Counted from the stretch's first letter, positions 9,314 to 18,304 are shown. The stretch is DNA of 64,000 nucleotides from Myxococcales bacterium (GCA_016712525.1 JADJQX010000007.1:2356001-2420000), one strand, 5' to 3'. The notes: generated by a model not told the origin, from the sequence alone. Numbers and translations are program-made.

Positions 9314-10630
9314 GTGTCGAACGCGCCTCTCCCGCCCTCGCTCCGCCTTCGTCCTCTGGCCTCGCTCGTCGTCACGCTCGCCGCAGGTGCGTCCTTCGCT
9401 GCGGCGTGCGCCGAGGGAGTCGAGAAGAAGGACTTCGGCGAAGACTTCTCCGACTCGGGGCGCAAGGACAGCGGGACGATCACCCCCGAGGACGGCGCCG
9501 CGCCCGAGCTCGACGGCGCGAGCCCCGGCGATTCGAGCGTGCCGCCCGTCGACTCGGAAGCGCCCGACACGTCGCTCCCCGACGGCGCCACGTGCACCGG
9601 CGTGTACGCGGTCCTCTCGGGCGACGACACGTCCGCGAAGGGCTCTCTCAAGACCGGTGCGTCGTGGGCCACGCAGAACCTTGCGGGAGACGCCGTGCTC
9701 TCCGGTCCCGCGATCGTGCCCTTCGGAGCGGGCTTCACGGCCGCCTTCCGCAGCACGGGAGACGCGCTCAAGATCGTGACGGCGCAAGGCGCGACCTTCG
9801 GGGCGGCGAGCCGCCTCGGGACGTCGAGCACCCGCGGAACCCCGACGCTCGCCGCGAGCGGCGCGGACATGCACCTCGTCTTCCAAGACACCGCGTACCA
9901 GTACATGCATACTGCATGGAGTGGCGCGGCGTTCGGCGCGGCCGCCGCGGTCGGCACCCCCACGAGCTTCGGGCCCGAGCCTCTGTCGGCGGCCCTCGTC
10001 GGCGCCGACCTGGTCGTGGCGTTCGGCGGCGACTCGCAGGGCGCCCTCTACGTGCAATCGCGCACGGGCGCCACGTGGGGCGCGGCCGCTGCCGTCGCGG
10101 GGACGAACGTGTGCGCGACGGCGGGCGGCGGTGGAGTCTCGCGGTGCGGAGGGGCTCCGGCTCTCCTCGCCACGGGGGGCGCGACGAACGATCTCCTCGC
10201 GGTGCACATCGATCGCACGACACGCCTCCTCACCCAGTCGACCCGGAACGCGACGACCAAGGTCACGACGGCGAACGGGCCCGTCGCCGCCGGCACGACG
10301 AGCGACGACGAGGTGTTCCTCGCGAAGGCCGGAGCGAACCGCGCCGTGCTCGTCTTCCGAGGTCAAAACGGGCTCGGGTACGCGAGCCTCGTCGACCTCT
10401 CGCAGAGCCCACCCACGTTCGCGGCCCCGACGCAGCTCTCGGCGTCGGCGCTCGCGTCCGTGCCACGTGTCACCTCGGGCGTATGCGGGGACGACGCCGC
10501 GGCGGTCTTCGTGACCACGGCAGGGCAGGTTCGGCTCGTCCACCTCCGTGGCACCACGTGGGGGAACGAGGAGGCCGTCGGCACCACGGGCGCGACCAAC
10601 AAGGTGGCGGCCGTGGCCTCGCGCCCCTGA
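9314..10630 (+). CDS. Lipoprotein with repeated beta-propeller-like strands
   Basis: 438 residues, GTG start. The signal peptide ends at a lipobox (SFAAAC, Cys about 32). It is followed by an Asp/Ser/Pro/Gly-rich linker typical of large myxobacterial surface lipoproteins (about residues 35-95). The remainder is built of repeated units in which an aromatic plus GAA (TFGAASRLG, AFGAAAAVG, TWGAAAAVA) recurs about every 45-50 residues, as in sugar-binding or sialidase-like propellers. No catalytic motif is visible. TAACAA lies 7 bases before the start, close to the leaderless pattern described in the findings. Function is unknown. Confidence 0.7.
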   Translation: MSNAPLPPSLRLRPLASLVVTLAAGASFAAACAEGVEKKDFGEDFSDSGRKDSGTITPEDGAAPELDGASPGDSSVPPVDSEAPDTSLPDGATCTGVYAVLSGDDTSAKGSLKTGASWATQNLAGDAVLSGPAIVPFGAGFTAAFRSTGDALKIVTAQGATFGAASRLGTSSTRGTPTLAASGADMHLVFQDTAYQYMHTAWSGAAFGAAAAVGTPTSFGPEPLSAALVGADLVVAFGGDSQGALYVQSRTGATWGAAAAVAGTNVCATAGGGGVSRCGGAPALLATGGATNDLLAVHIDRTTRLLTQSTRNATTKVTTANGPVAAGTTSDDEVFLAKAGANRAVLVFRGQNGLGYASLVDLSQSPPTFAAPTQLSASALASVPRVTSGVCGDDAAAVFVTTAGQVRLVHLRGTTWGNEEAVGTTGATNKVAAVASRP

Positions 10631-10669
10631 GCCGATCACGAGTCGTCGTCGGCCTCTCTCCTATCCCAG

Positions 10670-10692
10670 GCGCTCGCGGGAGCCCCGAGCGC
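10670..10692. terminator. Hairpin between convergent genes
   Basis: GCGCTCG (10670-10676) pairs perfectly with CGAGCGC (10686-10692) around a 9-base loop, directly after the stop of the minus-strand phosphoesterase. No clear T-run follows, so termination is only suggested. Confidence 0.35.
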
Positions 10693-11265
10693 TCAGATCG
10701 CGCGCGAAACCGCGGGCGGGGGCGCGAAGGGCTCTCCCGTCTCCACGTCGAGGTGGCTCACGCGGACGCCTTCTCGGCCGACGACGACGACCGCCATCAC
10801 GATCGGTAGGCGAAACCGCCTCGGACCGACCGAGCCCGGGTTCAGCACGGTGAGCGCCCCTTCCCGCGCGACGAAGGGCACGTGCGAGTGACCGCACACG
10901 ACGAGATCGGCGTCCTCGCGCGCCGCGAGCCGCTTCACGTCGGCGCGCAGCTTGGGCCCGTAGACGGCGACGTGTGTCATGAGCACGACGAGCTTGCCCT
11001 GGGCCCCCGCGAACGTGACGACGGCGACGTCGGGGAGGTACGCGGCGCCGGTGTCGATGTTGCCACGCACCGCCACGACACGCGGGGCCTGACGCTCGAG
11101 CGCCGTGAGCACCTCGAGGTCGCCGATGTCGCCGGCGTGGAGCACGAGATCGGGCGCGAGGGCCGCGAGGCGCTCGCCGAGGGAAGGATGTGGTCGCGAG
11201 TGGGTGTCCGCCACGACGGCGACGGTGAGCGGACGGTCCTCGGGGAGCGCCACCGTGTGACGCAC
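10693..11265 (-). CDS. YfcE/MJ0936-type metallophosphoesterase
   Basis: 190 residues from a GTG at 11265; a TTG at 11277 overlapping the upstream stop is an alternative start. The calcineurin-like motifs appear in order: VADTHSRPHPSL (DxH), LHAGDIGD (GD), VRGNIDTG (GN), THVAVYG and CGHSHVP (GHxH), then the family's NPGSVGPRRF. This matches the small YfcE-type phosphodiesterases that bind two metal ions; the natural substrate is not predictable. The gene follows the lipoprotein gene at 11274 with a few bases of gap or overlap, so they are probably cotranscribed. Confidence 0.85.
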   Translation of the reverse strand: MRHTVALPEDRPLTVAVVADTHSRPHPSLGERLAALAPDLVLHAGDIGDLEVLTALERQAPRVVAVRGNIDTGAAYLPDVAVVTFAGAQGKLVVLMTHVAVYGPKLRADVKRLAAREDADLVVCGHSHVPFVAREGALTVLNPGSVGPRRFRLPIVMAVVVVGREGVRVSHLDVETGEPFAPPPAVSRAI

Positions 11266-11273
11266 GAACCGCT

Positions 11274-11855
11274 TCAAAGGCTGCCTACGTAAGCGATCGA
11301 GGGAGGGGCGCCCGATTCGGGGAAAAAAACGGTCACCGGCGCGGGCATGCCCACCTGCCCGGGTCGCTTCGCGACGAAATAGTCGACGCTCCGACCGCGC
11401 TCTCCGGTCGGGCCGAAGCCGATCGCCGTCGTGCTCGACGGGCGCACGCGCGTGACGACGACCGGGACGGCGTAGAGAGGCGCGGCGCCGAAGGCCTTCT
11501 TGAAGGAGAAGCGGCGTACGTCGTCGCTGAGGCCACCGCTCGGCCCGAGCATGCTCTTGTGCACGAACGGCAGCACGGCGCGGGCCGCGGCCTCTTCGTC
11601 GCGTTGGCCCTGGAGAGCCGACAGGAACGCGTCGAGGAGCCGCGTGGCCGACGGGTCGACGGCCGTAGGATCGACCGCTTGCCCCGGGGGAGACGCCACG
11701 CCGCCCGGCGGTGGCGCCCCGTACGGCCCCTGCCCTTGTGGGGGTGGTGGGCCGAGGGTCACGGTGCTCGGGCGCGGGGCGGGCGCCGAGCAGGCCATGA
11801 GGAGGCACGCCGACGCGGCGAGCGCGGCGATGGGGGAGGCGGACGTAGGGCGCAT
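11274..11855 (-). CDS. Lipoprotein of unknown function
   Basis: 193 residues from ATG 11855. The signal ends at LLMAC (Cys about 21), followed by a Pro/Gly/Gln-rich linker. The mature domain has a helical stretch (TRLLDAFLSALQGQRDEEAA) and then strands. The spacing, a short helix pair with a conserved-looking LPFVHKSML and a terminal FYF-like strand set, recalls DUF4864/SnoaL-like cone folds, but I cannot assign a family. It sits between the HEAT-repeat gene (74 bases upstream) and the phosphoesterase gene, probably in one transcript. Confidence 0.6.
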   Translation of the reverse strand: MRPTSASPIAALAASACLLMACSAPAPRPSTVTLGPPPPQGQGPYGAPPPGGVASPPGQAVDPTAVDPSATRLLDAFLSALQGQRDEEAAARAVLPFVHKSMLGPSGGLSDDVRRFSFKKAFGAAPLYAVPVVVTRVRPSSTTAIGFGPTGERGRSVDYFVAKRPGQVGMPAPVTVFFPESGAPPSIAYVGSL

Positions 11856-11929
11856 GGGCCATCGTCGCCCGGAGATCGCCCCGGGCGGAAGCCCCTTCCG
11901 TTCCGACGAGGTGCGGCCGACGCCGCGGC

Positions 11930-12832
11930 TCACATGGCGTGCGCGTTGTCGGCGAACTGCTTGGCTGCGGCCGAGGCCACCGCTTCGAGGAGCTGGTCCT
12001 CGGAGGAGCGGCTGCCGGGCGCGACGCCGGCCATGGTGGCCGACTTGGAGCTCGGGGCGATGAGCGACTTCGCCGGGTACGACGAGATGGCGATGTTCAC
12101 CTTCACCCGGAGGTTTCCGCCGGAGTAGTCGGGCTTCTCGACCGAGATCGAGAGGTAGAACCCCTTCGCTTTTCGCTGGGAGATGGCCTTCTTCGCGGCG
12201 TCCGAGCTCTCCTTCATCGGGGCGAGCTGGATGTCGGAGTTGGCCTCGAGCTTGGCACGAACGGCCTTGAGGACCACCGCCTCGACCTCGGCCTGCGGGC
12301 GGTCGCCCGCGCTCGAGACCGACGACAACGCGACGTAGTACTTGGCGTTGGCGTGCTGGGGCGGCTCGTACGACCCTCCCCCGCCGCTCGATCCGCCACC
12401 CGACGCGGGAGCCGACGGGGCTGCTTCGAGCGCCTGGACGGCGCGTGACATTTGGAGCTTCGCCGCATCGGAGGACTCGACCCCGAGGCGCGACTTGAGG
12501 CAACCGACCGCCGAGGCGCGCCCGAGGCGCCGGAGCGCCGAGGCCGCCGCGATTCGAACGACCTCGGCCCCATCGGAGAGCTCTTTGCAGAGCGGGTCGA
12601 CCGCGGCATCGTCGTTCGTGGCGCCGAGCTGGAGGACGGTGGCCGCACGGACGCGCGAGTCGGACGCGGCGGCGAGCTTGGGGAGAAGGTCTCCGACCCG
12701 GGGTGCGGTCTGTGCCATCGCCGGAGCGCCCGAGAGGACGACCGCGAAGAGCGCCGCGCCTGCGACGACGGAGGACCATCGCGTCGTGCGCGAACTACGC
12801 TGCCAAGCCCCGCTCACCATGGATGGTTTCAC
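11930..12832 (-). CDS. Exported HEAT-repeat protein
   Basis: 300 residues from GTG 12832; ATG 12820 is equally possible. The signal peptide runs to AMAQ (about residue 41). Residues 45-140 form HEAT-like helices (VGDLLPKLAAASDSRVRAAT, then VVRIAAASALRRLGR), a domain usually used for protein docking. A Gly/Ser-rich hinge leads to a C-terminal domain of mixed strands. The last part is rich in Ala/Lys and has the feel of periplasmic scaffold proteins. No enzyme motif is present. Confidence 0.65.
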   Translation of the reverse strand: MKPSMVSGAWQRSSRTTRWSSVVAGAALFAVVLSGAPAMAQTAPRVGDLLPKLAAASDSRVRAATVLQLGATNDDAAVDPLCKELSDGAEVVRIAAASALRRLGRASAVGCLKSRLGVESSDAAKLQMSRAVQALEAAPSAPASGGGSSGGGGSYEPPQHANAKYYVALSSVSSAGDRPQAEVEAVVLKAVRAKLEANSDIQLAPMKESSDAAKKAISQRKAKGFYLSISVEKPDYSGGNLRVKVNIAISSYPAKSLIAPSSKSATMAGVAPGSRSSEDQLLEAVASAAAKQFADNAHAM

Positions 12833-13071
12833 GCTACACCGAACGCTTTCCCCTGGACAGGGGCCAGAGCGGCAAAGATCGTAGGGTCACCATGCGCGTT
12901 CCTCCGAAGATCCCGGCGCGTCCCCGCGCTCACCCGGCCGCCGCAGGCGACGTCGGTGGCAAGGCTCGGGGGGGGCGACGCGTGCATCATGCGCAGCTCG
13001 ATTGGACGGCCGACGGAGCACCTTGTTCAGTCGGCGCGCGAAGTGTCCGTGAACCCTCGGCATTTCTAGGC

Positions 13072-14865
13072 GTGAGTGTAGGGCGCGCGGCGCCATGGTC
13101 GGCGCTTGTAACCCTCGCCTTCGCCCTCGCCACGCCCTCGACCGCGTTCGGCGAGCCACTGTCGGTGCGTGGGCAGGGCGGCTTCGAGGCGCGTGCTACC
13201 CGCGACGAGGGCGCGCTCGTCCTCCAGGGGGCCCTCCGCGACGACGTCGGCGACGCGCTCGGACGCGAGGCGATCTCTCTTCGCATCGAGACCGGAGCCA
13301 CGACCGGCGCCGCCGACGTCGACCTCTCGCTCGCCGACGCGAAGAGCTGTGGCCTCGGAGCGCTCACGGTGAGCGGACGTGGCCTCACCGTGCAGACCGA
13401 TCCGGGCGGAAGGTTCTGCGTCCGTGTCACGCTGCCGAAGGAGCGCTTCGTCGCCAAGCTCGCGTGGAAGGGCGCCGGGTTCTTGGACGCCGCCGAGCTC
13501 TCGCTTCCGTTCGATCTCGGGCGGCGACCCCTCTACCTCGCGCTCGAGCCGAAGCCTCGCGTCGTCTCCCTCGATCGCACGCCGGCGCGCTTCTCGATGC
13601 TCGCGGAGAACCAAGAGAACGGCACCACCCAGGCCGCGTCGGGGATCGGCGTGTCGCTCCTTCTGGCGGGAGACGAGAAGACGGCGCTCGCCACGGCGAC
13701 GACGGACGCGAGGGGACGCGCGACGTTCGACGTCGACACGAAGCGCTTCGGGGCACCTCGCGCCTCGGAGCTCGTGCTCGCCTTCGGAGGCGACAGCGAC
13801 ACGAGCCCCGCACGGCAGTCCTTCCCGATCGAGGTGCACGCGAGGGTGAGGCTCGCCACACGAGGCTTCGACGGGGACGGCAGCTTCGATCCGGAGGAGG
13901 GCATCCCGCTCGACGTCGAGGTCGACACGGTCGCGGGACCCGTGCCGGAGGGCGCGGTCGAAGCGCGGGTCGGGGACCGGGTCGTAGGCGCGGCGAACGT
14001 CGAGGCCGGTCACGCGCACCTCCTCGCGACGTTCGGCGGAGGGGGCAAGCGCGCCGAGCTTCGGCTGCGCTACCTGCCACGCTCGCCCTACTTCGAGCCC
14101 TCCCCCGAGACGCTCGTCGAGATCCCGCTCCGTGGACCGAGCCCCCTGTCGCGCGCGCCGTTCCTCCTCGCGGGTGCGGCCGTGGTCGCGTGGCTCGTGC
14201 TCGGGCGACGTCGCGCGGCCCCGGCGCGCGAGAATCGCGCGGCAAAAGAGTCGACTGGCGTGCCGACCGAACGGCCGTCGGTCGAGGTCGTGCGCGCGGC
14301 GTCCTCGGAGAGCCGGACGACGTACGAAGGGCGCGTCGAGGACGCTCACGACGGCGTCGGCCTCCCGAACGTTCGTGTGTGGGTCTCCCGCCGCTCGTTC
14401 CAAGCCGAAGAGACGCGCATCAGCGTCGTCACCGACGACGCCGGGAGGTTCACCTTCGAGCTCCGCGAGCGAGCCTCGGAGGACACGCTCTCCGCCGAGG
14501 GGCCCTTCCACGCCCGCCTCACCACGCGCCTGCCCGCAGCGGGTGAGCTCCGCGTCGCGCTCGTCACTCGGAAACGGAAGCTCCTCGAGCGCCTCGTCGC
14601 GTGGGCTCGCCGCATGGGCTCCCCCTACGACGCGCGACCCGAGCCCACGCCGGGCCACGTCCGGAGGGCCGCGAAGGACGGCCAAGTGGCGGGCTGGGCC
14701 GCCGCCGTCGAGCGGGCCGCGTTCGGCGGGGGAGACGTCGACGAGCGGGTCGAGCTCGAGGTGGACGCCCTCGCGCCGGAGCACGAGGGGGCTAGACCCC
14801 TCGCCGGGGGCCCACAAAACCCCGATCGGCGAGGAGAAGCGCCGCGGGCCCCGAAGCTCGGTTGA
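13072..14865 (+). CDS. Membrane-anchored protein with carboxypeptidase-regulatory-like domain
   Basis: 597 residues if the GTG at 13072 is used. It gives a signal peptide ending STAFGE; an ATG at 12892 would add 60 residues that read as non-coding. The large exported part is beta-rich with Ig-like modules. A single membrane segment (APFLLAGAAVVAWLVLG) near residue 370 anchors it. The cytoplasmic side holds a carboxypeptidase-regulatory-like domain (TYEGRVEDAHDGVGLPNVRV, then TDDAGRFTFEL) and a tail RPEPTPGHVRRAAKDGQ that resembles the end of DUF4129 proteins of the transglutaminase-like clusters. Its stop overlaps the -35 of the ftsY promoter. Confidence 0.65.
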   Translation: MSVGRAAPWSALVTLAFALATPSTAFGEPLSVRGQGGFEARATRDEGALVLQGALRDDVGDALGREAISLRIETGATTGAADVDLSLADAKSCGLGALTVSGRGLTVQTDPGGRFCVRVTLPKERFVAKLAWKGAGFLDAAELSLPFDLGRRPLYLALEPKPRVVSLDRTPARFSMLAENQENGTTQAASGIGVSLLLAGDEKTALATATTDARGRATFDVDTKRFGAPRASELVLAFGGDSDTSPARQSFPIEVHARVRLATRGFDGDGSFDPEEGIPLDVEVDTVAGPVPEGAVEARVGDRVVGAANVEAGHAHLLATFGGGGKRAELRLRYLPRSPYFEPSPETLVEIPLRGPSPLSRAPFLLAGAAVVAWLVLGRRRAAPARENRAAKESTGVPTERPSVEVVRAASSESRTTYEGRVEDAHDGVGLPNVRVWVSRRSFQAEETRISVVTDDAGRFTFELRERASEDTLSAEGPFHARLTTRLPAAGELRVALVTRKRKLLERLVAWARRMGSPYDARPEPTPGHVRRAAKDGQVAGWAAAVERAAFGGGDVDERVELEVDALAPEHEGARPLAGGPQNPDRRGEAPRAPKLG

Positions 14866-14891
14866 CGTACAAGGTGCGGGGTTTCTATAAG
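14862..14891 (+). promoter_or_regulatory. ftsY promoter
   Basis: TTGACG (14862-14867), 18 bases, TATAAG (14886-14891), about 36 bases before the ftsY start. The -35 overlaps the stop codon of the upstream gene. Confidence 0.7.
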
Positions 14892-14927
14892 GGGTGCCCG
14901 GCTTCGTCGTGAAGCCCAAGGAGCGCG

Positions 14928-16223
14928 ATGGATAATCCTGTCGTAATCGCCGTCATCGTCCTGATCGTCGTCGCGATCGCCGCATTTTTCGCGCTCAACA
15001 AGAAGAAGGCGCCCGAGCTTCCCGCGCCCGAGGACGAGAAGCCCGAGCCCAAGAAGCCCGAGCCCAAGAAGGCCGAGCCCGCCGCGAAGAAGGCCGAGCC
15101 CGAGCCCACGCCCAAAAAGGCCGAGCCCAAGCCCGAGCCCGCGAAGGCCGAGCCGCCCAAGGCCCCCGAGGGAAAGCGCGAGCTCGCCCAGACCGCACTG
15201 GAGGCCCCGCAGGCGAAGGCCAAGGCCCGCGACGAGGACATCGCCATCGACGAGGCGCCGGCCGAAGAGGCCAAGGCGGTCGCCCCGCCCACGTCCAAGC
15301 GCGACGTCGAAGGCCTTCGAAAAGGCCTCACCGCATCACGCAAGGGCTTCATCGCCCGCCTCACGGCCCTCTTCACCGGCAAAAAAGAGATCGATCCCGC
15401 CATCCTCGAACAGATGGAAGAGGTCATGATCTCGAGCGACGTCGGCGTGAAGACCACGCAAGCGATCCTCGAGCGGCTCCGCGAGAAGCTCGAGCGAAAA
15501 GAGCTCGACGACGCCAGCGCCGTGTGGGGAGCGCTCCGCGCCGAGGCCCTCCGTATTCTCTCCGCGCCCGCGGAGAAACCGCCGGCAGGCCGCCCGCTCG
15601 TCCTCCTCATGGTCGGCGTGAACGGGGTCGGCAAGACGACCACGATCGGCAAGCTCGCGACCAAGTGGAACGCCGACGGGCGCAAGGTGATGCTCGCGGC
15701 GGGCGACACGTTCCGCGCCGCGGCCGTCCAGCAGCTCGAGGTCTGGGGCAAGCGCGTCGGCGCGGACGTCATCCGCGGCAAAGAGGGCGCCGACCCGGGC
15801 GCGGTCGCGTTCGACGCGACCACCAAGGCCAAGGAGGCCGGGGTCGACGTGCTCCTCGTCGACACGGCGGGACGCCTCCACACGAAGGCGCCGCTCATGG
15901 ACGAGATCAAGAAGGTCCGAAAGACCATCGCGAAGGCCATGGACGGGGCCCCCCACGAGACGTTCCTGGTCCTCGACGCGACCACCGGCCAGAACGCCCT
16001 CACCCAGGCGCAGCTCTTCAAAGAGGCCGTCGATCTCACCGGCATCGTGCTCACCAAGCTCGATGGCACGGCGAAGGGTGGCATCGTGCTCGGCATCTGC
16101 GACGAGCTCAAGGTGCCGGTCCGGTACGTGGGCCTCGGAGAGCGCGCCGAGGACCTCCGCGAGTTCCACGCCGGCGACTTCGTCGAGGCGCTCTTCGGGC
16201 AAGAAGCCGAGGCCGACGCGTGA
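14928..16223 (+). CDS. ftsY: Signal recognition particle receptor FtsY
   Basis: 431 residues; AAGGAG precedes the ATG. FtsY is the GTPase that docks SRP-ribosome complexes at the inner membrane. The N-terminus is a membrane segment (VVIAVIVLIVVAIAAFFAL), then about 100 residues of repeated acidic/basic KKAEPxP units. The NG domain follows, with P-loop GVNGVGKTTTIGKLA near residue 229, AGDTFRAAAVQQL, DTAGR near 310, TKLDG near 374 and a C-terminal GLGERAEDLREF. All GTPase motifs are intact. A real membrane anchor replaces the soluble A domain of E. coli FtsY. It stands alone after its own promoter. Confidence 0.97.
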   Translation: MDNPVVIAVIVLIVVAIAAFFALNKKKAPELPAPEDEKPEPKKPEPKKAEPAAKKAEPEPTPKKAEPKPEPAKAEPPKAPEGKRELAQTALEAPQAKAKARDEDIAIDEAPAEEAKAVAPPTSKRDVEGLRKGLTASRKGFIARLTALFTGKKEIDPAILEQMEEVMISSDVGVKTTQAILERLREKLERKELDDASAVWGALRAEALRILSAPAEKPPAGRPLVLLMVGVNGVGKTTTIGKLATKWNADGRKVMLAAGDTFRAAAVQQLEVWGKRVGADVIRGKEGADPGAVAFDATTKAKEAGVDVLLVDTAGRLHTKAPLMDEIKKVRKTIAKAMDGAPHETFLVLDATTGQNALTQAQLFKEAVDLTGIVLTKLDGTAKGGIVLGICDELKVPVRYVGLGERAEDLREFHAGDFVEALFGQEAEADA

Positions 16224-16272
16224 TGAAAACCAGCCCCGAAATGGGTCTTCTCGAAGCTTGATGGATTATTCG

Positions 16273-16302
16273 TTGATTGGGCGAAATAGCGCATGGTATA
16301 GT
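16273..16302 (+). promoter_or_regulatory. Promoter for the two barrel genes
   Basis: TTGATT (16273-16278), 18 bases, TATAGT (16297-16302) in the most AT-rich stretch of the neighbourhood. The leader to 16455 is about 145 bases and carries no long hairpin that I can see. Confidence 0.6.
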
Positions 16303-16454
16303 CCCGCGCACTTTCGCTGTACGCCTGAATCCCCAATTGTTCTAACTAGTTACGCACCGTGAAGGGTAAAGCGGCAGAAGGGGTTGCGATGAAGCAGGCT
16401 GGGATTTCCCTGCCGACTTCCGGCGGTGCTAGCCACCGGGGTGGTCGAGGGCAG

Positions 16455-17450
16455 ATGAAACGCAATCGCCGCGTGGCGGGTTGCCTTCTCGCGGTGGCGC
16501 TCTTTGCCACTCCACTCGTGGCGAATGCCCAAAAAGGCAAGAAGCCACCCGCACCTCCAGCTGCCGGCGCAGCTGCGGGCGCGGCCGCTCCGGCCGCTCC
16601 GGCCGGAACGGACACCATCGAGGTCGACGACCCGAACGCCCCCAAGGAGCCGAAACCGGCCGAGCCCGCGGCTCCGGCTGGAACGGACCCGGCGGCGGGC
16701 GGCGGCGGCATCTGTGAGATCGACCCGTCGGCCTGCCCCAAGCAGTCCGACATCAAGTCGCTCTCCGAGAAGAAGGTGAACGCCGAGGTGTACGCGGTCG
16801 AGCAGGAGTTCGCCCTCAAGAAGGGCCGCTTCGAGCTCAACCCGTACGGTGCGTTCACCCTCAACGATCAGTTCGTCAGCCACCCGGCGTTCGGCCTCAC
16901 GGTGAACTACTGGCTCACGAACGTGCTCGCGATCGGCATCAACGGCAACCTCTTCGCCGGCCTGAACGTCGACTCGGACTTCAACTTCCAGAACCGTCGC
17001 GCGACCCGCGTCGCCGTGCCTCTCACCGAGTACCAGTGGAGCGCGGCGGCCCAGTTCACGTACGTGCCGATCTACGGCAAGTTCTCGGGCTTCAACGCGT
17101 TCATCTTCAACTACGACGTCTACGCCCTCGGCGGCGTCGGCGCGTTGTCGACCCGCCCGATCCCCGTCATCGACCCGGACAACCGCAAGTTCAGCTTCTC
17201 GCCCAAGATCGACTTCAACGTCGGCCTCGGTCTGCGAATCGCGTTCAACAAGTGGTTCGCCGCGACCCTCGAGCTCCGCGATCACATCTACATCGAGCAG
17301 CTCGAGAACATCAACGTTCCCCGCACCCAGGCCGAGCAGACGAACGAAGCGAACTGGCTCGGTGACAAGCCGCTCACGAACCACATCCAGGCCCAGCTCG
17401 GGGTGAGCGTGTTCTTGCCCTTCGGCTTCGAGTACCGGTTGCCCCGATGA
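16455..17450 (+). CDS. Outer-membrane beta-barrel protein, possible GltA/GltB homologue
   Basis: 331 residues. I use ATG 16455, which follows GAGGGC and begins a proper signal peptide (MKRNRRVAGCLLAVALFATP, cut after ANAQ); a start at 16359 would put 32 residues before it. A Pro/Ala linker with TIEVDDPN and a cysteine pair (CEIDPSAC) precede a barrel of alternating strands, from about KKGRFELNPYGAFTLNDQF. The same GRFE...FTL.D opening is found in the next gene, so the two are paralogues. The family looks like the deltaproteobacterial outer-membrane barrel family that includes GltA and GltB of the gliding complex. Barrel is clear; Glt role is inferred. Confidence 0.75.
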   Translation: MKRNRRVAGCLLAVALFATPLVANAQKGKKPPAPPAAGAAAGAAAPAAPAGTDTIEVDDPNAPKEPKPAEPAAPAGTDPAAGGGGICEIDPSACPKQSDIKSLSEKKVNAEVYAVEQEFALKKGRFELNPYGAFTLNDQFVSHPAFGLTVNYWLTNVLAIGINGNLFAGLNVDSDFNFQNRRATRVAVPLTEYQWSAAAQFTYVPIYGKFSGFNAFIFNYDVYALGGVGALSTRPIPVIDPDNRKFSFSPKIDFNVGLGLRIAFNKWFAATLELRDHIYIEQLENINVPRTQAEQTNEANWLGDKPLTNHIQAQLGVSVFLPFGFEYRLPR

Positions 17451-17467
17451 GCGCGGAGAAGACTGTC

Positions 17468-18304
17468 ATGAAGCGGCATAACTTCCGTAGCGCGGGTCGT
17501 CTCGTCGTCGCCGGTGTGCTGGCCCTCGGCCTCCTCGGCGCGTCTCGCTCGGCCCAGGCCGAAGAAATCCAGATCACGGGCCCGCTCGCAGGAGCACCGC
17601 CCGTCCGCAAGCTCCGCCTCCAGCGCGAGGGTCGCTTCGAGATCGCTCCGTCGTTCTCGTTCACCCTGCTCGACGAGTACCGGCGCACGATGGTGATCGG
17701 CGGCTCCGCCACCTACAACCCGCTCGACTGGCTCGGCGTCGGCGTGTGGGGTGGGTTCGGCGCCATCGCTCCCCTCACCTCCCTCAGCGACCAGGTCAAC
17801 GAGGCCTCGCCGCGCAACACGCGCACGGCGGTCAACGTCGGTCGTGACTTCGGCGCCCAGGTGTCGAAGCTCACCTGGATGGTGGTCCCGCAGGTTCAGG
17901 TCGCGCCGTTCCGCGGCAAGCTCGCCATCCTCGGCAAGCTCTTCGTCGACACGGACCTCTACCTCCACCTCGGCCTCGGCTTCCACGGCCTCGACGAGCG
18001 CGCCGACTGCACCGGCGGCGCGTGCACGACCGCCGACAAGGCCATGGCCTCGCGCGTGGCGATCTCACCGAACTTCGGCCTCGGCTTCAAGTTCTACACG
18101 AGCAGCCTCGTGAACTTCGGCCTCGAGTACCGCGCGTTCCCGTTCTCGTGGAACCGCGCCGGTCTCGATCAGCGCGGCGGCGGCAACGACGGCAAGTTCC
18201 CGGACCAGAACGTGAACGCCGAAGACCAGACGTTCAAGTTCAACCAGATGATGTCGCTGTCCGTGGGCTTCGGCCTCCCCGCCAAGCCCAAGCTCAGCGA
18301 GTAG
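17468..18304 (+). CDS. Outer-membrane beta-barrel protein, paralogue of the preceding gene
   Basis: 278 residues from ATG 17468, which has GGAGAAG 6-8 bases upstream and starts a clean signal peptide (MKRHNFRSAGRLVVAGVLAL, cut after AQAEE). An in-frame ATG at 17447 overlaps the upstream stop (ATGA), so reinitiation is also possible. The barrel opens with REGRFEIAPSFSFTLLDEYR, closely parallel to the previous protein, and ends in alternating hydrophobic strands (MMSLSVGFGLPAK). Two cysteines (DCTGGAC) sit in a predicted outer loop. The pair forms a bicistronic unit closed by a strong terminator. Confidence 0.75.
   Translation: MKRHNFRSAGRLVVAGVLALGLLGASRSAQAEEIQITGPLAGAPPVRKLRLQREGRFEIAPSFSFTLLDEYRRTMVIGGSATYNPLDWLGVGVWGGFGAIAPLTSLSDQVNEASPRNTRTAVNVGRDFGAQVSKLTWMVVPQVQVAPFRGKLAILGKLFVDTDLYLHLGLGFHGLDERADCTGGACTTADKAMASRVAISPNFGLGFKFYTSSLVNFGLEYRAFPFSWNRAGLDQRGGGNDGKFPDQNVNAEDQTFKFNQMMSLSVGFGLPAKPKLSE

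Noticed and set aside
13066..14919. Open frame of 617 codons on the minus strand
   Set aside because: The plus strand has a signal peptide, membrane helix and regulatory-like domain; the minus frame is Arg/Glu-rich with no motif.
16223..16261. Twelve-codon open frame overlapping the ftsY stop (ATGAAAACC...)
   Set aside because: It could be a coupled leader peptide, but it has no conserved feature and lies before the barrel promoter, so I cannot support it.
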